Source: Phallusia fumigata
Lineage: Eukaryota; Chordata; Ascidiacea; Phlebobranchia; Ascidiidae
Length of the DNA stretch: 64,000 nucleotides
Direction of reading: 5' to 3'
NCBI GenBank assembly: GCA_008931825.1
Contig: QXVZ01004525.1
Span: 96,512-160,511 of the forward strand
Of the stretch, positions 18,339-27,531 are shown one piece after another. The position numbers were made by a program, and so were the translations under genes. The notes beneath the pieces are model-generated. The model did no database searches. It was given only the letters and a program-made list of their open reading frames with translations, and was not told the DNA's origin. Each line of letters starts with the position of its first letter. The stretch's first letter is position 1.

Positions 18339-18382
18339 TGTCATGGGGCGCATTTATGCGCCCGCCGCAGTCAAAGGGTTAA
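18339..18382. mobile_element. piggyBac-like element end with subterminal hairpin
   Basis: The hairpin GGGGCGCATTTATGCGCCC is followed by GCCGCAGTCAAAGGG and TTAA at 18379-18382. Many piggyBac-type elements end in CCCTTTG...-like sequence against a TTAA target. The opposite end was not located and no transposase is present, so at most this is the terminus of a small non-autonomous copy or a relic. Confidence 0.35.
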
Positions 18383-18625
18383 GTGGTTCTGTAATAAAAG
18401 ATGCAGAATAAACAACTAAAACAAATTGGATGGTTTATCTCTTCATTCCAAGGGTTTGTCAAAACGGTGCAATTATGCAAGCATCTGGCCAGGAGTAGTA
18501 GTCACTGTATTTCAAAACCTATGATCTAATTATGTGTATTTCCAGGTGATTATTCGGTATTTCGAACTGTAAGCAGTCAGTGCAATTGTTTTGTAACAAT
18601 TCCTTTTTCGTCAAGAACTAACCTT

Positions 18626-18650
18626 AACTCAACTCAACTCAACTCAACTC
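18626..18650 (+). repeat. (AACTC)5 microsatellite directly before gene B's start codon
   Basis: Five perfect AACTC units end three bases before the ATG of gene B. Gene C has three units in the same place (21882-21896). The repeat lies in the 5' leader and differs in copy number between paralogues. Confidence 0.9.
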
Positions 18651-18653
18651 ATC

Positions 18654-19466
18654 ATGGTTGTTGCATACTCTTTGCTGCAAAAATATGACATCGACGTCTT
18701 TTTCGATCGCATTATTACATCGGCACTTTCTTTCATGGCCGGATCAGTTATTGTTTTATTTAACTCATACAACCAGCAATACGTAACCTGTGAACTGGCA
18801 AACAAAACAAATTGGACAATGAAAAATTGTTCAGTTGGTGATCAGCATATTGTAGAAGACTGCGCCAAAAAGAATGCTGGGCTGTCCAGTATCATCTACC
18901 TGCCTTTTTATCTTGGTGCCTTTCTCTTTTTGTTGGTGTGGTACCGTAATACTTGGCTATGGTTGTCACAAATTACAATTGTTCTGGCGAAATTTCGCAG
19001 AGCCTGTATGATTCAAAGTGAAGAGGGAGAAAACGAAATATCAACACGAATATTTCGAACCCTTAAAAACAGCAAAGTATTTTTAACATCATTTCGAATA
19101 CATTTTGTAATTTTCATAGTGATGAGCATCGGTGCCACAACAGGTGATTTGATTTTACGTTCTTCTGCCGAAACTAGGTATTCCTGTACACTTCTAGAAA
19201 AATGTGACTACCTATGCTTTTGTACTGAAATGTTTGTGACAGAAGTAATTTGCACAATAAACATTTTCACAGCCGTGATTCTAATATTCACCGGTGCTAT
19301 GACACTTTTGTTTACCAAAGGTTCGAAAAACGATTACAAACTTCTAAAGAAATTATACCGATGGTCTAGTTTTTCATTGAGTTTTAAAGATCCCGATGAA
19401 TTGACATTTCTAATAAAGGCAAAGCCGTATAATTGTCAAAATATCATCGAAGAAATGTGGTGCTAA
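18654..19466 (+). CDS. Four-TM protein B, LRRC8/pannexin-like topology
   Basis: An intronless 270-residue paralogue of A and C. It shares LLQKYDIDVFF, SALSFMAGSVIVLF, the loop YNQQYVTCELANKTNWT with two sequons, and the 3-4 loop (YSCTLLEKCDYLCFCTEMF). The middle loop holds FRRACMIQSEEGENE, and the tail has NDYKLLKKLYRWSS and KDPDELTF. A and C stop right after this last motif; B reads on for 18 more residues (IKAKPYNCQNIIEEMWC), so its stop codon was lost. Helix 2 (IIYLPFYLGAFLFLLVWYRN) differs from the A/C version, while helix 1 and its loop nearly match C at the DNA level. The upstream 170 bases resemble those of C (both have 'gcatctggccaggagtagta'), so promoter DNA duplicated too. Confidence 0.87.
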   Translation: MVVAYSLLQKYDIDVFFDRIITSALSFMAGSVIVLFNSYNQQYVTCELANKTNWTMKNCSVGDQHIVEDCAKKNAGLSSIIYLPFYLGAFLFLLVWYRNTWLWLSQITIVLAKFRRACMIQSEEGENEISTRIFRTLKNSKVFLTSFRIHFVIFIVMSIGATTGDLILRSSAETRYSCTLLEKCDYLCFCTEMFVTEVICTINIFTAVILIFTGAMTLLFTKGSKNDYKLLKKLYRWSSFSLSFKDPDELTFLIKAKPYNCQNIIEEMWC

Positions 19467-20919
19467 TCCTAAGGTTTTTATTTTGATTATTTCAACTTTT
19501 ATTGGTTTCGTCTAAGATGCTTTGTTGTGTATATTTTTGACTTGCCCTTTGAAATGAAAAATATTTGTAATTAAGATATGTTTTTATCGTTTTGGTCTCT
19601 TTTGGTCAATCCAAAAGAGCTATTTGCAATGTATTACTTTTTCGGGTGCGAGCCCGAGGCGCTCACGATTATCCTACAAAATCCCGAAATTCATTCGGCC
19701 AAGTGCTTGCCACACCTTTCTCGCATTGGCATTGTGCCTCTATGACCAGACGTAATTACCTTTGCCTAATTCAAAAAACAAGAAAAAACACGTCAAACCA
19801 TTTCTCGCAATTTTAAAATTCAGTCATACGTTGCTCCACCTTTTAACCATTGTGCTCCAATTAGTTTTTATCTTGTGTTATTTTTAACCGTGCGGTTTTT
19901 GTAGCTGTTTCTGTTTCTATACCACATCATTGTAGTGTTTTATTTAGCTGATTACGTTTTTACCCGTAGAAGTGAAATATAACACAACATATCACAGTAT
20001 ATATAATATTTTTTAAGTTGATGCAGTTTTCCGATGGGCACACAAAAGGCAAAGGGACGGGTTGTGAAAAAAATCATGACTAAAGGTGATTGGGTTAACC
20101 AGCTGTAGTCATTACAGAAATTAAGCTGCACATTGTTCATATAGTTAGGTTAAACACTTGTTTTCAAAGCAACGTTTAAAATTGATTTTGAGCGTAAACT
20201 GTAAAGCTCAGCTCTACCGGTCTTGTAATTTTAATTTATGAACGTGGTAAAGTTGGAAGGATACGTGGTGTGGTGGAAAAGTCAATTCATACAAACAGAG
20301 TGTTTAAAGACAGTTTATTTGAAGATATTCATTGTGTTAATTGCTGTAGTTGATTATTTACTTCCAGTAGCACGCGACGACCATACATGGGGGTCATTTT
20401 AATGGCGTAACACTAGCATTAGTAAAAACAACAAAAATAAAACAGATGTAGCTTGAAAAACGCGGTTTATTCTGTATTGTGATCAAGGCGAGTTACTTTT
20501 GCAACGACTCGTAATAAAGTGAGAGTTATTTTGCTGGTGACTCCAATCGAGTCGAGTTGAGTTTTCACAGAGGCACGGTTAGATTCAAGTCCAAGTCATT
20601 GTGGGGCGACGGTAATGATTGTACTTTTGTTTTCGTTGATCGCGTTTTTAACACTATTTGCAACTTTTTGCCGTACCGGTTAAGTTTGTATTGCCTCTTC
20701 TTTCTCTCGTTTTGTCGTTTTCTTTGTTTTGATTTTACTTATTTTTTTCTTTCGATGTGTAAGGTCTGGACATGTTTACTTTATGCACTGTTTGCACTCA
20801 CGATTTATTGTTTTTGCTCCCTTCCCAATGTAACAATACGTTAAGTGTTCGTTCCCTGGATGAGCTCCGTGTTGCACCGGATGAGTGCGCGGTCCCCGCC
20901 CTTTTTTTTGGGGGGGGGG
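19467..20919. other. B-C spacer, first part: duplicated 3' flank, otherwise nothing seen
   Basis: 19555-20000 is the counterpart of the region behind gene A. The rest, up to a short G run near 20910-20920, shows no gene. Open frames around 20557-21011 run through low-complexity and repeat sequence. Confidence 0.5.
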
Positions 20920-21114
20920 GAAACTCGTTGACTGACCAAACATCCGCCGTGGAAAACGGGAGATTTATCGGCCAAAGTAAAGGAGGTAACCAGACATTTG
21001 AGGAGAAGTGACTTTATCCGTTTTGGGGGCAAAACGGCTGAAAAATTCCGATTCTACCAATGTTTAGGTGGGAAGATGCACAACACGAGGCCAACATAAA
21101 CAATGATGCAACTC
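20920..21114. repeat. Second copy of the spacer repeat found at 16258-16456
   Basis: Same order and orientation as the first copy, with scattered differences and small gaps. Similarity ends at about 21114 (16456 in the other copy). Confidence 0.7.
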
Positions 21115-21899
21115 TTGCCAAATCTGATGCAGTAGGTTGCAATTTGTAGACCGGGTTTCGCAATATTAAAGATGCGGGGTTTTGTAAAATAAATAATTTG
21201 TGTGCACGGAGCTATATGTGTTTGGTCACAAAACCGCTACAGATAAAACGCTAAACCTTAACGGTGTACTCAAACGAACTGATTGGGAAGCGTTGCATTA
21301 CGTAGAATTTTAACAAGCTTTTTATAGCAACACCTCATACAGCAGTGCCTTAAACGGAAATTACACGTCTGCACGGTGTGGAGGTAGAGTGGAAATAACA
21401 GCTACCGTTATAATTTACGGTTTCCATAATCAGTTTCATTCGCCTTTCGACAGCAATTGTGAAGCTCTTCTGTAGCAATTAGAGCGCTTATATAAGGTTT
21501 TTGACGTTGAAAACATAGACTTCAAATAATCCTAATCGTCGTTTTTTAAAGAAAGAGTTATTATATGTTGCGCAAAAGCAGCTCATGTTTACTTTGCGAC
21601 ACACTGGCGTTTTAGAAGAGCATATACAAATGGTGCTTTAACTAATGACACAGAAGATTGAAAACAAAACAATTTTTATGTTTTATCTATTCCTTCGTCG
21701 TTCCAAGGGATTGTCAACCAGTACAATTATGCAAGCATCTGGCCAGGAGTAGTAGTAACAGAATTTTAAAATCTATGATCTTATTATGTCTATTTAACTT
21801 ACAGTTATAGTTTTTCAGTATTTCGAACTTTAAGCAATCAGTGCAATTGTTTTGCTGCAATTTCTTTTTCCAAGCGAAATAAACTCAACTCAACTCATC
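21115..21899. other. Upstream region of gene C
   Basis: No gene. 21425-21512 resembles DNA upstream of gene A, and 21710-21880 resembles the region upstream of gene B, including 'aatcagtgcaattgttttg' and an (AACTC)3 repeat that ends three bases before the ATG. It probably holds a promoter shared by descent with B. Confidence 0.5.
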
Positions 21900-22655
21900 A
21901 TGCTTTTCGCCTACTCTCTGCTGCAGAAATACGACATCGATGTGTTTTACGAAACAATTCTTTCATCGGCACTTTCTTTCATGGCCGGATCAGTTATTGT
22001 TTTATTCAACTCATACAATCAGCAATACGTAACCTGTGAACTGGCAAACAAAACAAATTGGACGATGAACAATTGTTCAGTTGGTGATCACATCGTAAAA
22101 GAATGCGCCCACAAGAATTCTATGTTTCTAATGACCGCCTACCTGCCATTTTGTCTGGGTTACACGATCTATTTAATGGTGACCTGTCACATATTTTGGC
22201 CTAATTTGTCAAAAGTTACAATTGTTTTGGCGAAATTTCGCAGAGCCTGTATGATTCTGTGTGAAGAGGGAGAAAACGAAATATCAACAGAAATATTTCA
22301 ATCTCTAGAAAACAGCAAAGTATTTTTTAAATCATTTCGAATACATTTTGTATTGTTTAGTGTGATGAGCATAACTGCCATAATAATTGACTCTGTTATC
22401 TATGATTTTGCTGTATCTGATCATTCCTGTACAATTATAGAAAAATGTGATTACTTGTGCTTTTGTACCGAATTCTTTGTGACAAGAATAATTTGCCTAA
22501 CAAACATTGGCGCAGCCTTAATTATATTACTTACTTGTGTTGAGACGCTTTGGCATACCAAAGATTCAAATAACGATTACGACCTTCTGAAGAAATTATA
22601 CAAATGGTCAAGTTTTTCATTGAGTCTTAGTGATCCCGATAAATTGAAATTGTAA
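21900..22655 (+). CDS. Four-TM protein C, LRRC8/pannexin-like topology
   Basis: An intronless gene for 251 residues, the same length as A. I placed the start at MLFAYSLLQKYDID because it aligns with A and B and follows the AACTC repeat as in B; an in-frame ATG 16 codons upstream would add residues not seen in the paralogues. Features: helix 1 SALSFMAGSVIVLF, loop Cys residues in VTCEL, NNCSVGD and KECAH, helix 2 AYLPFCLGYTIYLMVTC, middle loop FRRACMILCEEGENE, 3-4 loop HSCTIIEKCDYLCFCTEFF, tail NDYDLLKKLYKWSS and SDPDKLKL. Blocks are nearly identical to B, whereas helix 2 is closer to A. It looks functional. The role is inferred only as a membrane channel subunit or receptor. Confidence 0.87.
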   Translation: MLFAYSLLQKYDIDVFYETILSSALSFMAGSVIVLFNSYNQQYVTCELANKTNWTMNNCSVGDHIVKECAHKNSMFLMTAYLPFCLGYTIYLMVTCHIFWPNLSKVTIVLAKFRRACMILCEEGENEISTEIFQSLENSKVFFKSFRIHFVLFSVMSITAIIIDSVIYDFAVSDHSCTIIEKCDYLCFCTEFFVTRIICLTNIGAALIILLTCVETLWHTKDSNNDYDLLKKLYKWSSFSLSLSDPDKLKL

Positions 22656-22808
22656 ATATTGTAAAAATGCCTTTTGATACTCAAAATATCATTTAAAAAA
22701 TATATAATGCTAATTCCAAGATGTATAACATTTGTTGGTTTCGTCTAAAATGTTTTGTTGTGTACATTTTTGCTGCTGACTAATTGCCCCCTAAAATAAA
22801 ACAATTTA

Positions 22809-23725
22809 AGGTACCTGAAGGTAACAAGGCCCGGAAGGTAATAAGGCCCACTGCTTATATTTTTAAATACAGGAGTAAACAATTTGCTGTTCTCGTCCGA
22901 TTTTAAAATTTATCCGTAGCAACAACGATTTACAAAGTTTTGGACCTGTTCGTTCTGTACAATAGTAGTTACGGCCAATCCAAATTTCAAACCTATGCGT
23001 TCACGACTTTTTATAATTTTCGAAAATTTTTGCTGACGAAAATAGGAAGATTTAGTTGTTAGAATGAAAACTTTGACAAGATATATCAGTAAGTCAGTCA
23101 TTGTAGTTTATGTAGAGCTTTGTTTAAGCCAGAAAAAAGAATTGCTTCAGGATAAATTTAATAAGATTCCGAAAGTCAGCTATTGGTGGAAATAAGGCCC
23201 AAGAATTTTTGTCATTTTCTGGAGTGTTTGTCATAGTAAAGGTGACTGGTATGCATAAAAATTATTGTTTTTGCTTACCTAGAAAGGTAAAGGTCGAAAC
23301 AGCTTAAATTCTAGTCCATGCATAACAGTTTGACACTTCACTCAATGTTTGCACTAGTAAGACTTCAAGCCTCATTAGTGCTTTCATTTAAAGAATTACA
23401 CGTCCTAAAGTTAATGATATTGCTTTTTTGAACTTTATTTGACCAAAGCAGAGTAGGAAAAAGTCTCCTTGTTTACTAGACACTTTAAAAAAACATAAAA
23501 AAATTTGGGCCTTAATAACAGCATAGGCATGTATTAGGGCCCAAATATAAAAAATTTTAAAACAGTGATCCTATGAAAACAAAACTTGGAAACTTCCACA
23601 AAGTCTGATGGATGTTTAGTATTGACCTCTATAGCTAGCATGCTAAATTTGGCTTAAAACTCGTTAGCGGTTTTTCAGTTATAGGCAAAAGTTCGTTAGG
23701 TGGTCCTTATTACCTGCAGGTACCT
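22809..23725. mobile_element. 917-bp non-autonomous DNA transposon
   Basis: The ends are inverted repeats of about 24 bases that match except at a few positions: AGGTACCTGAAGGTAACAAG at the left and the complement of CTTATTACCTGCAGGTACCT at the right. Related AAGGTAA(C/T)AAGGCCC motifs recur inside near the left end and a GGGCC...GGGCCC motif lies near 23505-23545. No coding capacity. The paralogous flanks of A and B run on uninterrupted here (19562-19590 in B), so they serve as an empty site and date the insertion after duplication. No exact target duplication was resolved (perhaps TA). Confidence 0.7.
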
Positions 23726-24548
23726 ATAATCAAGATATGTTTTTATCGTGACTTGTCGTTTTGAGGAAAGAAAAACCACCAACATAAAACATCGTCTGTG
23801 CCTAATGGAAAAAATTGCCCAACGTTTCAAAAATAATTAATTGCAAACTTGCTGATTTCATTCGCACGGATATGATTCAGAACTACTGCGCTACGTCTTG
23901 TGATTGTTAGCTCATGGGTTCACCCTAACTGAAGTTTCCTGGTTCGCTAAGCAGGAAGCGTGGATGCTTCAGGTGTTTTTTACTGCAATGGCAATGAGAC
24001 AAGAATCTTGTGCAAGAAACACTGTCCTGCAATCACTTGGCCGATACACGCAACGGGCATACTAGGGACAGCAATTCATCAAAATCGTCATTTTTTTGTT
24101 GCTTAAATTACGGTGAGCGGGCCTCATTAAAGACCTAATTTAGCTAGTTAACGTATTGTAGCAAGGAATTGTGAAACAACGAAGACTAAACGTAAAATGA
24201 AAAACAGTCATGTTATTAGACACAATTTTAGTTGAGTGTAAAAGTAACTATTTGTGTTAATGAAACAAGTTGCTTTCAGGTGTATAAATCAAAAACTGCG
24301 CCATTTTGACAAATTTTTTTGGTGCATTTTTTAAGCGGCGTTTTGGAAGAATTTTTTATATTTTTTAAAGTCTCGAAGTCTTTAGAAAAAAACCAAGCAT
24401 AGAAAAGTTGCATGCAAACATCAGCTGGCTTGTATAATCAGATTAGGAATTTAAATCTAATACACTCATGTGCAATAAAATTTGTTGCTATAATAGCTTA
24501 ATTTTTACAAACAGGAGGTTATTTCAGCTACAATAATCAATAAACATC
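23726..24548. other. C-D spacer, nothing seen
   Basis: AT-rich. The first 40 bases continue the duplicated 3' flank of gene C. No gene or further repeat was recognised. Confidence 0.5.
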
Positions 24549-24830
24549 ATGGTTTTCCCCGACACTCTGCTGGAGAAATATGACATACAAACTTACCATT
24601 CATGTACAATTCTGAAACATTGCGTGTATTCAAGCTCTTGTACTCAATGCTTTGTATCAAATATAGTTTGCATTGCAAATGCGTTTATGGCCGCAAGTAT
24701 AGCGATCCTTTGTTTGTTTCTCTTTGCTCTTACATTTAAATGCCACAACGATTACTTTCTCCTAAAATGGTTATTCTTGCACTCTAGCTTTCCCATCAGT
24801 TTCAAGGATCCCGATAAATTGACATTTTGA
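24549..24830 (+). pseudogene. Four-TM family copy D with large in-frame internal deletion
   Basis: A 93-residue open frame. It begins MVFPDTLLEKYDIQT like the family N-terminus, then jumps to the second Cys loop (YHSCTILKHCVYSSSC) and continues through helix 4 and the tail (CHNDYFLLKWLFLHSS, KDPDKLTF). Helices 1 to 3, the first Cys loop and the middle loop (about 160 residues) are gone, yet the frame and stop are kept. It could be a pseudogene or a one-helix micro-protein able to interact with the full-length paralogues. AATAAA lies at 25064. Confidence 0.75.
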
Positions 24831-27531
24831 GGGTCAGAAACAAATACAGTTTAACAAACCAAACGTCAAATGTGTAATGCTGTAATCTTACTGTTGATTT
24901 CTATTAGCCAGACGAGATACCTGTGTAAGAACCGTTTTTTCTGATGAATTCGTTTTTGCATATGTTTTGTATCAAACGTTTGTTGTGTATCTTTGTTATT
25001 CGCTTTAAGTGACGTATGCTTTAAATTAAACATCCTTTGTTAAATATTTTGTAATTTGTCATGAATAAAAAACCAAAAGCAGCCATCAGATCTCTGTAAA
25101 CTGTTGGTTGGGGGGCAACTGGTTATTAGGCCTGTGTGTAATGCGGCCTCTTAAAATAGGCTGCAAAAGCATAGCGATGTTGAAGACAAAAGCCAAACAT
25201 CCTTCATGTGATGCTTCCTGGTAGTACGACGTCACCGCAAAAGGAAATTGCCATCTATCCATTCCATATAGTATCAGCTCTAATCCCGCTAGCACATGAG
25301 TTCTTGAAGGTTGTCTCACTAGGATAAAACGTCCCTAAAGTTTTCATTCAAGAACCACTGCTTTCATAATTGATATTTACCACGTTTAATTGAAAAAGTG
25401 CCTTATTGCAGTTCTTCATGGTTTTAATTGATCTTATGTTACAAAAAATGTAATCAGATCTCGTTCAGAAAAGCAAAAGTTCAATATAAAATAAAGTCAT
25501 GAAACAGAAGTGCACAAATTCACATGTCTGCAATATTATAACAGGAAATTTAACCCTATCGGATCTATGTTGTATGAGGTAACACTATAGCCAATAAATT
25601 CTCAAAACCTTTTGGGACTTTAGGTTCATTGTATAAAAAGGTCGTGGTTTTCACATTTCTTTGATGGAGAAACATCCACTGTAGGGTTCTTTTTCGTAGT
25701 AAATTTCGCAAACCAGTCTGATAAAGTCCAACCGGTTTCAAAAATTTAACAACATACGACATTTTAGCTTGCCTAAGTTTAACTTCGTAACCACATGTTG
25801 CATTAAGTCCAACACTATAGCCAATGACCACTTCAAATGCCAATTGTGGTCAACGAGAATGTATAAGTGCGGAAATGTCGTCACAAGGTGGGGCAATATA
25901 GCTACAACTCCACAAGGTGGGGTAATATAGCTACAAATCCACAAGGTGGGGCAATATAGCTACAACTCCACAAGGTGGGGTAATTTACAACGCAAGATCG
26001 AAAACACAATAAAATCACTTAGTTGAGTGGTCTGGGGCGCAGGCGCTCGACCCATATACAGACTTTTACTGTATTTTTTGACAATTATATGTGTGTTTTT
26101 AACCCGGGAAACTGCATTGAGAACAATTTGCAAATGTATTTGTGTTACAGATGTTGCAGTTAGATTAGCTTGGCATAAATTATTTAACATGTACTCGTTA
26201 AGTTTTCAAGCGAATGTTGGAAGAATTAATTTATTTCCAAACCATTCTATTATAAATTGGCGCAGATACCTGGTAACAGAAAATACTAACGCGCTTGCTT
26301 CAATTTTTGTTCCAAAGCAGCTTTTGGGAATAGCCGACCATACAAACGTGAAGGCAGCAGTTTCACAGGAAGTGGATACAAACGTCCAAATCAAGCCACA
26401 GTTTCACAAAGAAAGGAAGTTTTCCCTAAAAGAACTATTCAATGATCTATTGTCTTTTTACTGAGTTATACTGCATTGTTCACCCAGTGCGTTGGATCTC
26501 GAAATACTTTCTTGTTTTGGTTCAATTTGAGAAACGACTTTGTATTTGCCAACGGTTGCATGACAGTTTTATTTGTAATCAGTTTTAATTCTAGTCACAT
26601 AAGTTGATTTTAACCATTTCCACTGCAATGAAATACAAAACGCATTCACATTTTTAACATTCAGTCTTTACCATCTAAAGCAATGGTATTAAAAAAATAC
26701 GGGAAGTATTTGTATTCGTGAAGTTAGAAGTACGCAACCCATCAGACACTGCATCAACCCGGGTGAAATTCCTGATGCTTTACTGGTAGTGGGATTGTTG
26801 GTTGAGGGAACGAATTCGGGTCGGTTTGTCGGTTCAGCTGCTCAAAACACATATAACCGGTAACAACCAATCCTACATGTCTTTTTAGAAATCGTTTACT
26901 TAGGAAGCTTGAATGATTCAGCCAGACCTTAAGATAAGGGTTGGTACCGTAAGGCCCGCGGCCAAATCAGGCTCGCCAAGCAAAATCATCTCGCACCACC
27001 CACTGTTACAACTCGTTACTGAGTTTAACAACATAATAAACAGTGTGGAAACGGAATTGTAAACTGAACATTAGTACAGCCCGCCGAGACCTTGCAGATT
27101 TTGGTTTTGGCCGGCGGCTTGAGATAGGTTGCAGACCCCTACTTTAAGGAAACCCGCATAAATAAAAGTCATAAACCAAACCATGGACCTAACAAATAAG
27201 AAAAATGGCTTTGTAATGCGGGTATTTAAATAGCAGACAAAGGCATAACGATGTTGAGGTTGAAAATTGAAGAGATCTGATTTGGTGCTTACTGGGAGTA
27301 AGATGTCACTATGTAAGGAAATTGTCTCTTGCCCCTAGAACTATTCAATCCTCGCAGTATCGATTTAATTCAACCTTGCTGTCACGCGAGTTCCTAAAGG
27401 ATGAAGGATTTAACTTTCTTAAAGACCCAGTCAAGGTTTTGTAGATGCGCCGCGACTATACAACGGTTTTTACCCAACTCTAAAAAAGGATGAAATGCTG
27501 AGAAGCAATTAAGACGTATTTTTTTACCGAC
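24831..27531. other. Gene-poor repeat region between copy D and the minus-strand ZP gene
   Basis: No convincing gene. A 145-codon open frame at 26027-26464 has no recognisable domain, and its first part lies next to a tandem repeat. 25150-25320 and 27230-27420 are diverged copies of one another in the same orientation (shared 'cataacgatgttga'-like and 'gcgagttc' words), so a dispersed or duplicated repeat flanks the region. The sequence GGTTGCAGACCCCTA near 27129-27143 resembles the end of an hAT element (CAGGGGTCTGCAACC-like). The missing last exon of the ZP gene should lie here. Confidence 0.4.
25882..25985. repeat. 29-bp tandem repeat, about 3.6 copies
   Basis: Units start CACAAGGTGGGGCAATATAG and repeat every 29 bases at 25882, 25911, 25940 and 25969. 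They alternate C/T at one position, which suggests a two-unit duplication step. Confidence 0.95.

Noticed and set aside
25882-25985. CRISPR-like spaced repeats
   Set aside because: The units are contiguous with no spacers. It is an ordinary tandem repeat in a eukaryotic genome.
26027-26464. 145-codon open frame on the plus strand
   Set aside because: Starts beside a tandem repeat, has no recognisable domain, no splice or promoter context and no paralogue in the window.
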